A stretch of DNA of 51,837 nt from Reyranella soli (GTDB lineage: Bacteria; Pseudomonadota; Alphaproteobacteria; Reyranellales; Reyranellaceae): contig NZ_BKAJ01000106.1 of NCBI RefSeq assembly GCF_007992495.1, positions 1 to 51,837 of the forward strand. The letters run 5' to 3'. The notes under the pieces are model-generated. The model was given only the letters and a program-made list of their open reading frames with translations, was not told the origin of the DNA and ran no database searches. Positions 35,432 to 42,702 of the stretch are shown piece after piece. The position numbers and the translations under genes were made by a program. Each line of letters opens with the position of its first letter. Position 1 is the stretch's first letter.

Positions 35432-36129
35432 TGCCGCAGGACGCTACCCCGCCGGCTACGCGCACCAACAGTGGCTGGCTGTCGGCCGCCGAGCAACGCG
35501 CCCTCGACTGGTTGGCGCCCCGCGTGCCGCGATGGCTCACGCCGGACGGCTTGACCGCCGTGGGCCTTGCTGCGGCCGTCGTGGCAATGGCGGGCTATGC
35601 GCTGACACCACGCTATCCCTTGGCCCTGTGGGTCGTGAATGTTGCCCTGGTGGTGAACTGGTTCGGGGATTCCTTGGATGGGCGGGTGGCCCGTCAGAGA
35701 GGCGTCGAGCGGCCGCGCTATGGGTTCTTTCTCGATCAGTCGATCGATGTGATTTCCCAGCTTCTGTTCGCCCTAGGCCTCGCCGCATCGGGCTACATCA
35801 GGCCCGAGATCGTCATGCTGGGACTGGCAACCTATCTGATGATGACGGTGCAAGGGCTGCTGCGGGTACAGGCAACCGGCGTGTTCCACCTGGCCACCGG
35901 CGGCATGGGCCTGACCGAGGTTCGCTGCCTGTTCGTGATCGGCAACGTACTGTTCTACTTCCTGCCGCCCTGGCCGTTCCAGGCAGCGGGACTGGTCGTT
36001 TCCTATCCTGACCTGTTCGGCCTGATGTGGATCGCGACAAACATCGGCTTGTATGTTGCCACGCTGATCACAGAAGGCCGCAGGCTGGCGCGGGAAGATC
36101 TCCCCGAGTCTCGCCGCCACGACGATTAG
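35428..36129 (+). CDS. CDP-alcohol phosphatidyltransferase family membrane protein
   Basis: A 233-residue membrane protein with about five or six hydrophobic helices. The CDP-alcohol phosphotransferase signature starts near residue 83: DGRVAR, nine residues, then GFFLDQSID, which gives the required DG..AR and G...D...D pattern. Enzymes of this family displace CMP from a CDP-linked alcohol or diacylglycerol to make a phosphodiester lipid. Translational coupling to the SDR (ATGA overlap) suggests it acts on the amino-alcohol lipid or supplies a phospho-headgroup for it. Its exact donor and acceptor cannot be read from sequence. It is the last gene of this run, ending 3 bases from the convergent beta-barrel gene. 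Confidence 0.88.
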   Translation: MMPQDATPPATRTNSGWLSAAEQRALDWLAPRVPRWLTPDGLTAVGLAAAVVAMAGYALTPRYPLALWVVNVALVVNWFGDSLDGRVARQRGVERPRYGFFLDQSIDVISQLLFALGLAASGYIRPEIVMLGLATYLMMTVQGLLRVQATGVFHLATGGMGLTEVRCLFVIGNVLFYFLPPWPFQAAGLVVSYPDLFGLMWIATNIGLYVATLITEGRRLAREDLPESRRHDD

Positions 36130-36132
36130 CCG

Positions 36133-37458
36133 CTATAGCCTTGCGCCCAGCCTCAGCATCACGACGTTCTGGTTGTAGTCGCCGTTGAACTGGTTCGAGT
36201 TGCGGGTGATGAACTGGTACACCGGACCGACGAAGAAGTTGGCGGTCGGCAAATACATCACGCCGGCGCGCAAGGTGACGTACTGGTCGTACTGATTGCT
36301 GCCACCGGCGCTCAGGGCTGAGTAGTCGGCGATGGCATAGTCGGCATGGGCGTCGAGGCGAACGTTGGGACGAACATGGTAGTTCACATCCAACCCGCCC
36401 GTGGTGCTGAGATAGGCCGCCGATCCGGTGAAGGCCGAATCATCGACGGTGCGGCGAATGAACGGCTTCACCCACAGGTCGTGTATTGGATTCCAATAGC
36501 CCGTCAAGCCAAAGGTCGGCGTGCTGATTGTTGAAAACTGGCCGGAAACGTAGGTCTGCTGCAGGTAGCCGGCAAAGACCTCCACGGCGGTGATGCCTCC
36601 AAGGTCGATGATCATGCCGCCCACGACGTCGAAGCCGTTCGAGGAGCGATCAAGGCCGGAACTATCGAGCTGATAGTACCGCCGCTGATTGAGGCTGCCG
36701 CGCACCCAGACCTCGTAGCCCGGCGAGAACTCGTAGCCGAAGCGCAATGCTTCGCGCAATTCGTTGCGGTTACGATCGCTATTGGGGATCACGCCCTGGG
36801 CCGGCCCCAAACCGTTGTTGAAGAAGTTGTAGTTGTCGTAGCGACCGTCGACCCTGACGTTGAGGCGGTTGAATGTCTGAAAGTAACCGACGTTGGCGCT
36901 GGTTTGGTTGTACACGGTCACCGGCAGCCCGATGCCTGTCGGCGTGTTGGGCGTGCCGAATTCATCGTGACGCCGATTCCATGACGCGCCACCATAGACG
37001 TTCCAGTTGCGCTGGATGTCGAGGCGGCCATCAGCGCCGACGGAGACGTCCTGATAGTTGTTAAGTGACGGATTGACGCTGTAGAGGCCAAACCCGCCTT
37101 TGGCGTAGGCACGCAGCATGTGATTGTTCCAATCCGACTTCAGCTCCAGGGTCGGATTGATGAGCTGAATGAACCCGGCCTGCTTGCCGAGCGCATCGGA
37201 GTTCGCATTGACGTTGTCATTGAAGACTTCGTCGGCTTCGAGAGTGCCGAAAAACTTGAAGCTCCCCAGACGAACCCCCTTGGCATCGTACTGCTCCGAC
37301 TCCCGGACGACAGGGGAGCGGTAGTCTGGCCGCTCCTCTCGCTGTTGCGGCTGACCTACCGCACCAGGCACCTGAGCCATGACCTGCGCAACCGGGTAGC
37401 TCATCCCCATGAACACAGTTGCGATACGGCAAACTCGGAGGACACGTTCGGTGTTCAT
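36133..37458 (-). CDS. outer membrane beta-barrel protein (BBP2-like)
   Basis: A 441-residue precursor from the ATG at 37458, which has GGAG 5 bases upstream; an earlier in-frame start at 37494 is not supported. The signal peptide ends near VMAQ. The body is a run of amphipathic strands with alternating aromatic residues (GLYSVNPSLNNYQDVSVGADGR and similar) and ends in a C-terminal barrel strand finishing LRLGARL. This resembles the putative beta-barrel porin 2 family often found in exopolysaccharide loci. It may be an outer-membrane channel or structural protein for the polysaccharide. A 9-base inverted repeat lies about 35 bases upstream. Confidence 0.75.
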   Translation of the reverse strand: MNTERVLRVCRIATVFMGMSYPVAQVMAQVPGAVGQPQQREERPDYRSPVVRESEQYDAKGVRLGSFKFFGTLEADEVFNDNVNANSDALGKQAGFIQLINPTLELKSDWNNHMLRAYAKGGFGLYSVNPSLNNYQDVSVGADGRLDIQRNWNVYGGASWNRRHDEFGTPNTPTGIGLPVTVYNQTSANVGYFQTFNRLNVRVDGRYDNYNFFNNGLGPAQGVIPNSDRNRNELREALRFGYEFSPGYEVWVRGSLNQRRYYQLDSSGLDRSSNGFDVVGGMIIDLGGITAVEVFAGYLQQTYVSGQFSTISTPTFGLTGYWNPIHDLWVKPFIRRTVDDSAFTGSAAYLSTTGGLDVNYHVRPNVRLDAHADYAIADYSALSAGGSNQYDQYVTLRAGVMYLPTANFFVGPVYQFITRNSNQFNGDYNQNVVMLRLGARL

Positions 37459-37492
37459 TGTATCTCCGGCTTCATTTGAACGGCCAACTCCC

Positions 37493-37523
37493 AATGTAGT
37501 CGTAAAGCCTTGCTCCGACTACA
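37493..37523 (-). promoter_or_regulatory. inverted repeat upstream of the beta-barrel gene (possible operator)
   Basis: ATGTAGTCG at 37493-37501 and CGACTACAT at 37515-37523, perfect 9-base arms with a 13-base spacer, so half-site centres are 22 bases (two helical turns) apart. It ends 35 bases before the start codon, where a dimeric regulator could overlap the promoter. No regulator is identified. Confidence 0.35.
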
Positions 37524-37628
37524 TATATTGGAGCCTTCGATGCGGCCATACCTCCGCGCGCCGCGATTGCGTTTTTCTCAGAGACCTTTTGGTGACGCGG
37601 CCGCCACGTACGATATCGTACCTCGCCC

Positions 37629-38258
37629 TTACATTGGCGGCGTCAGTCCGTCCTTGCCGACCAGCAGCCTTCCGGCAGTCAGTTCGCCGTCGGCGCCCTT
37701 GGTCGCCCCCAGGAAGACTTTGGCGCCGACCTTAGCATCGGCGCGATCGCCCGGCGCGAAGGTGACGATGGGCGTGCCCGGCTTAACCTTGATGGTCTGC
37801 GTGCCATCCTTGTATTTCAGGGTCAGCGTCTGGCCATCGGGCGCGGCGGCGACCGTCGCCACCGTGGCGTTGGTCATCATGCTCTCGGGCTGCAGGTCCC
37901 AGGGATAATGCCCTTCGCCCGAGCCGCGGGCAGCCTCCGGGAAGATCAATACCTCGAGTGCATTCAGCGAGCCGTCCGGCCCCTTGAGCGAGGCGATGCC
38001 GACGAAGCTGTTTTCCTTGATGTCGGCCAAGGCCATCGGGCTCACCAGCATCACCGACCAGTTGTCGGCGAGCTTCACCGGCACTGACGTGCCTTCGCGC
38101 GTCGCGATGGTCGCAGTCTTGCCGTCGATCGCCGCGATCGAGCCGCGCAGCCGCGTCGGCGGGCTCGCGGGCGGGGTCTGGGCCAGCGCATCGGCGAGGA
38201 ATCCCAAGGACGCTACCAGCGCGACCGCGCCTGCCAGCATCAAACGAATGGTTGTCAT
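37629..38258 (-). CDS. exported protein of unknown function
   Basis: A 209-residue protein from the ATG at 38258, with GGGAG 6 bases upstream. It has a signal peptide (MTTIRLMLAGAVALVASLGFL, cleavage near ALAQ). The mature part is all-beta and appears to contain two similar barrel-like units (GSIAAIDGKTATIATREGTSVPVKL and, later, ATVAAAPDGQTLTLKYKDGTQTIKV), reminiscent of DUF5666-type proteins. It should be periplasmic. It lies upstream of the beta-barrel gene on the same strand, but a 170-base gap makes a shared operon uncertain. I do not recognise a function. Confidence 0.7.
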   Translation of the reverse strand: MTTIRLMLAGAVALVASLGFLADALAQTPPASPPTRLRGSIAAIDGKTATIATREGTSVPVKLADNWSVMLVSPMALADIKENSFVGIASLKGPDGSLNALEVLIFPEAARGSGEGHYPWDLQPESMMTNATVATVAAAPDGQTLTLKYKDGTQTIKVKPGTPIVTFAPGDRADAKVGAKVFLGATKGADGELTAGRLLVGKDGLTPPM

Positions 38259-38783
38259 CGCACGCTCCCTTCTGTCGTTGGCGGTACGAGAGCCTGCCAC
38301 GGTCGCGGCCACACGACTGTTTACGTTTGCGTGAGGCCGCGCCTATGGACGCCGTGGCCCGACGCAGAGGCTGCCTCGCACCGCACTCTCCGCAGCCTTC
38401 ATCGGATGCGTACGGCGCCCATGGTGCGTGCTCGCCGAGGCGTCTAGCGTCTACTTCGCCCCTTTCAACCCGCTGTGAAGCAGAGCGATCGTCACCGCAG
38501 CGAATGGCGCCCGTGTGCCTCACGCCCCGCCAGGTCGCTAAACCGCTCGTGACCGACATATACAATCAGGTGACGCAAAGATCGGGGGGCCAACTTAGGA
38601 AACTTCCTTTCAGCCACCAAGTCCCTCACGACATGTCCCTGAGGCCCTTAATCGGCTCGTCGTTGCCCTCCGGTTCGCACGGCAGCGCGTTGCTCAACGA
38701 CCCACCAACCAAAGGGACTCCCGGTGGCGACGGCAAGATCGAGGCCCTCTCCAACGTCGGTCTGGAACAGGACCTGCTCTATT
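38259..38783. other. intergenic region without recognisable gene
   Basis: About 525 bases between the exported protein and the palindromic repeat. Open frames occur on both strands but none has a ribosome site, family motif or coherent composition. The part next to 38258 should hold the exported protein's promoter. Confidence 0.4.
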
Positions 38784-38839
38784 AGAGCGGAAGGCGATCA
38801 GGTGGAACTGCACGCGATTCCATCTGATCGCATTTGGGC
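38784..38839. repeat. imperfect palindromic repeat, REP-like element copy 2
   Basis: Core 38794-38831 folds as GCGATCAGGTGGAA against TTCCATCTGATCGC with one mismatch and a 10-base loop. Aligned with the reverse complement of the palindrome at 34525-34570 and its flanks, about three quarters of positions are identical, including the AGAGCG edge. It lies at the 3' end of a decayed small gene. Confidence 0.65.
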
Positions 38840-39129
38840 ACAGGCGGAAGCCGGTATTCGTTCCCTCATCGTCGACTTTGGCAACGGTCTCGCCCGCGGC
38901 CGAGCGCTGGTGTGCCGCCATCAGGAAGGCCTGAAGTTCCTCCAGCGCCTGAATTCATCCCAATGCTGGTGTTGCGCCAGGCCACCCGTTCCAGGGCGAT
39001 ACGAGTGAGACCTTTCTCAATCGCGGTGCGCGTTTGCTGGAGCATCACATCCAGGGCCGCCAAGAAGGTCGAGATGTCGAGTTCATTGCGTAATTGCGCC
39101 AGAAAGGCCTACCGCTGTTCCGGGTGCAT
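38840..39129 (-). pseudogene. decayed small gene downstream of hlyD
   Basis: The ATG at 39129 has a strong GGGGGAG site and starts 15 bases after the HlyD stop, in operon position. Codon 7 is TAG (39109-39111). The same frame then continues as a plausible protein (LRNELDISTFLAALDVMLQQ and AIEKGLTRIALERVAW). Near 38960 the protein-like reading moves to another frame (ALEELQAFLMAAHQRSAAGE) and runs into the palindromic repeat at 38839. A stop plus a frameshift point to a pseudogene of about 100 codons. I do not recognise the intact family. Confidence 0.45.
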
Positions 39130-39143
39130 AGGCTCCCCCATCC

Positions 39144-40523
39144 TCATCGTTCTCTCAGCGACTCTTGTCGATAGCGCGCGAGTGGCGACAAAAGGTAGTC
39201 GACGACAGTTCGCGTCCCGGTCTTGATCTCGACCGTGGCCGTCATGCCCGGCGACAATGTCAGAGACGGGTTCCCATCGCGCAAACTGCCATGATTGAGG
39301 GCTATGCGTGCCACATATTCAAGCTCCGGCCCCAGCGGCCGGTTCTCGCTGCGCTGCGGATCTCCGTGCCGCGCAACCGAATCGCTCGAGATGGTAAGCA
39401 CGCGGCCGGTCGCCAGCCCGTAACGCGTGAAATTAAAGGCATCGATCTTGATCTCCGCCTCTTGGCCGACGCGGATGAATCCGACATCGCGATTATTCAC
39501 GATGGCCTCGATCTCGAGGTCGCCGTCCACGGGCACGACGGCGACCAGTGGCTGAGCGGCCGTCACCACTCCGCCTACCGTATGAACCGCGAGCTGGTGC
39601 ACGATGCCGTGCGCTGGCGCAACGAGCTGCTGTTGCTCTGCCTTCTGCCTCGCCTTTACGACCTCCTGCCGCAGCCCCGCGGCTTTCTGCTCAGCCCGAT
39701 TGAGCTCATCGAACAGCGTGCGCCGATACTCCGCCACGGTACGCGCGCGATTTTCGTCGGTGGCAGCGAGAGCCGCGTCGGCTTCCACGCTGCGGCTCTT
39801 GAGCACCAGCACCTCCTGCTGCGTTGCCGTGAGTTCCTGCAGATCTGCGAGGTATTGCAATCGCGATCCCAGCTCGCGATCGGACAGATGCTTGCGCACC
39901 GAGACACGATGCTCGATCAGCGGCAAGGTGGCCTCGAGCCTCTCGATCATGGCGGAAAGCGTGCCACGTTCCGCTTCCTTCTGAGCCTTCTGTTTATCCA
40001 CGGCGCCGACCTTGCGCTCCTGCTCTGTTATCTGGCTGGCCAGGAAGCCGCGATGCATCTCGACCTGGGCGTGAGTGGCCCCGGGTGGAGGCTGAAAGGC
40101 GGCAAGCGGCGAGAAATCGGTCGCGAGCGCCGCTCGCAGGCGCGCGACATCAAGCAGGGCCGATGTCAGATCAGCGTTCAATCGCTCGAGCTCAGCACCG
40201 CTCACGGTGGGATCGAGTTCGATCAGTACTTCTCCGGCGCGCACCCGCTGGCCGTCGCGGACATGAATGGCACGCACGATCCCCGCTTCCAGCGGCTGCA
40301 CTAACTTCGTGCGCCCGCTGGGAATGACCCTGCCTTGAGCCACGGCGACGATGTCGACAGTTCCCACAGACGCCCAGGCGGCAGCGAGACAGGCGACGAC
40401 CACCACGGTGATGGCGATTGCCCGGCCGATCGGCGACGGCGGCGCTTCGATGATCTCGAGCGCAGCCGGCAGGAAGGCAAGCTCGGCGCGAGAGCGGCCG
40501 GATAGGATGCTAGTGGACACCAT
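39144..40523 (-). CDS. HlyD-family type I secretion membrane fusion protein
   Basis: A 459-residue HlyD/PrtE-type adaptor. It has one N-terminal transmembrane helix (AIAITVVVVACLAAAWA, about residues 34-50), a lipoyl half-motif (VQPLEAGIVRAIHVRDGQRVRAGEVL), a long coiled-coil hairpin about 110-300, the second lipoyl half (QLVAPAHGIVHQLAVHTVGGVV) and a C-terminal beta domain with SPGMTATVEIKTG. It links the ABC exporter to an outer-membrane TolC channel; no tolC gene is in the window. It overlaps the exporter gene by 14 bases. The likely cargo is the RTX protein encoded upstream in the same operon. Confidence 0.93.
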   Translation of the reverse strand: MVSTSILSGRSRAELAFLPAALEIIEAPPSPIGRAIAITVVVVACLAAAWASVGTVDIVAVAQGRVIPSGRTKLVQPLEAGIVRAIHVRDGQRVRAGEVLIELDPTVSGAELERLNADLTSALLDVARLRAALATDFSPLAAFQPPPGATHAQVEMHRGFLASQITEQERKVGAVDKQKAQKEAERGTLSAMIERLEATLPLIEHRVSVRKHLSDRELGSRLQYLADLQELTATQQEVLVLKSRSVEADAALAATDENRARTVAEYRRTLFDELNRAEQKAAGLRQEVVKARQKAEQQQLVAPAHGIVHQLAVHTVGGVVTAAQPLVAVVPVDGDLEIEAIVNNRDVGFIRVGQEAEIKIDAFNFTRYGLATGRVLTISSDSVARHGDPQRSENRPLGPELEYVARIALNHGSLRDGNPSLTLSPGMTATVEIKTGTRTVVDYLLSPLARYRQESLRER

Positions 40524-42636
40524 GGATTCCCGCCTGCAGCTTGTGAAGAGCCGCGTAGCGGCCGGGAGCGCGCATCAGCTGCTCATGCGTGCCGTCCTCG
40601 ATCAAGCGCCCTTCGTCGATGGTGAGGACGCGATCGGCGATGCGCAGCGTCGACAGGCGGTGCGCTATGATGACGACAGTTCGGTCGCGCACGATCTCGC
40701 GCATATTCTCCTGGATGACGCGCTCGCTCTCATAGTCGAGCGCGCTGGTCGCCTCGTCGAAAATCAGGACGCGAGGGTCGCCGACCAGGGCGCGCGCGAT
40801 GGCGATTCGCTGCCTCTGCCCACCCGACAAGCTGGCGCCGCGTTCACCGACGACCGTATCGTAGCCTTCCGGCAGCCTCAGGATGAAGTCATGCGCACCG
40901 GCGAGCTTGGCCGCGGCGACGATGCGCGCGAGCGGCAGGGCCGGATCGGCAAGGGCGATGTTGTCTCGGATAGTGGCGTTGAACAGTACGTTGTCCTGCA
41001 GCACCACGCCGATCTGCCGCCGCAGCCACGCTTGGTCGGCCATCGCCAGGTCCATGCCGTCGACCAGGACCCGACCGCTTTCTGGCACGTAGAGGCGCTG
41101 GATGAGCTTAGCGATCGTGCTCTTTCCCGATCCGGAGACACCCACGACGCCGACGACCTCGCCGGCGGCCAGGCTAAAGCTTACGTCGTGCAGCACGGGC
41201 TGGCCGCCCGGCCGGTAACGGAAGCTGACGTGATCGAACACGACATCCCCTGCGATCGTCGGCAGCGCCGCGCGGCCAGGCGCGTAGACGGGCTCAGTGG
41301 GCGTATTGAGAATGTCGCCGAGGCGTTCGACGGAGAGCCTGGTCTGGTGGAAGTCCTGCCATATCTGTGCCAGGCGCAGCACCGGCGCGCTGACCCGACC
41401 GGCGATCATGGTGAAGGCGACCAGCTCACCGATGGTCAGGCTGCCTTCGAGGGCGAGCCGCGCGCCGAAGAAGAGCACCGCGGCATTTACCAGCTTGGCG
41501 ATCAGCTGCACGAGCTCACTGGTGGTGTTGCCGAGGCTGAGCACGCGGAAGGAGGCGGCGACATAGGCAGCCAGCTGGTCCTCCCACCGCCGCTGCATCT
41601 GCGGTTCCGCCGCCACCGACTTGATCGTTTCAACGCCGGCGACATTCTCGACGAGGAAGGCCTGGTTCTCAGCGCCGCGGCGGAACTTCTCATCCAACCG
41701 GCGGCGAAACAGCGGCGCGGCGACAAGCGAGATCGCGATGTAGAAGGGAAAGGCGGCGACGACAATCCAGCTGAGCAGCGGGGAGTAGAAGAACATCACC
41801 GCCACGAAGACCATGGTAAAGAACAGGTCCATCACCATGGTCAGTGCCGAGCTGGTCAGGAAGGTACGGATGTTCTCGAGCTCACGCACGCGGGCGACCG
41901 AATCGCCCACGCGTCGGCTCTGGAAGTAGGACAGCGGCAACGCCATCAGATGGCGGAACAGCCGCGCGCCCAGCTCGACATCGACGCGGTTGGTCGTATG
42001 CGCAAAGAGATAGGTGCGCATGATCCCGAGCAGTGTCTCGGCGAGGGCGAGGCCCGCGATCGCCATCAGCACCACCTCCAGGGTGGTTAGGCTGCGATGC
42101 ACGAGTACCTTGTCAATCACGACCTGGAAGAGCAACGGCACCATCAGCGCGAAAAGCTGCAGGAAGAACGAGGCGAGCAGGACCTCGCCCAGCAGCATGC
42201 GGTACTTTGCGATCGCACCCATAAACCAGCCGAGATCAAAGCGATGCGCCACATCGCCAAGCGTGGCGCGGCGCGTCACCAGCACCAGGCGGCCGGTCCA
42301 TATCTCTTCGAACTGCCGGCGCATCATGACCGTGGCCTGGCTCGCGCCGGGCACGTGCACCAGCACCTTGTCGTCGATCGCCTTGCCAAGAAGCAAGAAG
42401 GAGCCGTCACGCAGCTCGGCGACGGCCGGCAACGGCGTTCGCGCCAGCCGGTCCCACCGGGTGGAGAGGCCGCGCGACTTGAGGCCCCGTTGCCGGGCAC
42501 AGCGTACCATCTCCAGCACGCCGACCGGCTTGCCGGCTAGGCCGAGCTGGTGATGGAGCTGGGCGGGCTCCGCCGGCACACCCTGCAGGCGCAACAGCGA
42601 AACGAGGGCGGCGAGCCCCGAATCGTTCGGCGTCAT
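40510..42636 (-). CDS. type I secretion ABC transporter with C39-like domain (HlyB type)
   Basis: A 708-residue exporter. Residues about 1-120 form a C39 peptidase-like domain with no Cys in the catalytic region, so it is a non-cleaving, HlyB-style substrate-binding domain. A six-helix ABC transmembrane region (about 140-420) and a nucleotide-binding domain follow: Walker A GVSGSGKST, signature LSGGQRQRIAIARAL, Walker B VLIFDEATSALD and the switch His in IIAHRLST. The frame is open to 42702, but the ATG at 42636 has AGGGAG 8 bases upstream. It lies 66 bases after the RTX gene, with a hairpin in between. It exports unfolded protein with a C-terminal signal, most likely the RTX protein. Confidence 0.94.
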   Translation of the reverse strand: MTPNDSGLAALVSLLRLQGVPAEPAQLHHQLGLAGKPVGVLEMVRCARQRGLKSRGLSTRWDRLARTPLPAVAELRDGSFLLLGKAIDDKVLVHVPGASQATVMMRRQFEEIWTGRLVLVTRRATLGDVAHRFDLGWFMGAIAKYRMLLGEVLLASFFLQLFALMVPLLFQVVIDKVLVHRSLTTLEVVLMAIAGLALAETLLGIMRTYLFAHTTNRVDVELGARLFRHLMALPLSYFQSRRVGDSVARVRELENIRTFLTSSALTMVMDLFFTMVFVAVMFFYSPLLSWIVVAAFPFYIAISLVAAPLFRRRLDEKFRRGAENQAFLVENVAGVETIKSVAAEPQMQRRWEDQLAAYVAASFRVLSLGNTTSELVQLIAKLVNAAVLFFGARLALEGSLTIGELVAFTMIAGRVSAPVLRLAQIWQDFHQTRLSVERLGDILNTPTEPVYAPGRAALPTIAGDVVFDHVSFRYRPGGQPVLHDVSFSLAAGEVVGVVGVSGSGKSTIAKLIQRLYVPESGRVLVDGMDLAMADQAWLRRQIGVVLQDNVLFNATIRDNIALADPALPLARIVAAAKLAGAHDFILRLPEGYDTVVGERGASLSGGQRQRIAIARALVGDPRVLIFDEATSALDYESERVIQENMREIVRDRTVVIIAHRLSTLRIADRVLTIDEGRLIEDGTHEQLMRAPGRYAALHKLQAGIHGVH

Positions 42637-42653
42637 GTAACTACTCCCTGCAT

Positions 42654-42683
42654 GGCGAGGCGACGAGGCGTTGTCGCCTCGCC
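42654..42683 (-). terminator. hairpin between the RTX gene and its exporter genes
   Basis: Perfect 11-base arms GGCGAGGCGAC (42654-42664) and GTCGCCTCGCC (42673-42683) with an 8-base loop, in the 66-base gap. No T-run follows. It may attenuate transcription so that substrate is made in excess over exporter, or protect the RTX mRNA end. Confidence 0.5.
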
Positions 42684-42702
42684 GTCGGCCCCGGAATCGC
42701 AC

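Noticed and set aside
25626..36129. Reading the PKS run as an antibiotic-type secondary metabolite cluster
   Set aside because: There are no resistance, regulator or tailoring genes; size, domain order and the rkpG/rkpH partners next to a capsule exporter fit an envelope lipid better. It is not fully excluded.
40351..42090. Long open frame on the plus strand (about 579 codons)
   Set aside because: It is the mirror of the strongly supported ABC exporter and HlyD genes and shows only the His/Asp/Gly/Arg-rich composition of an antisense frame.
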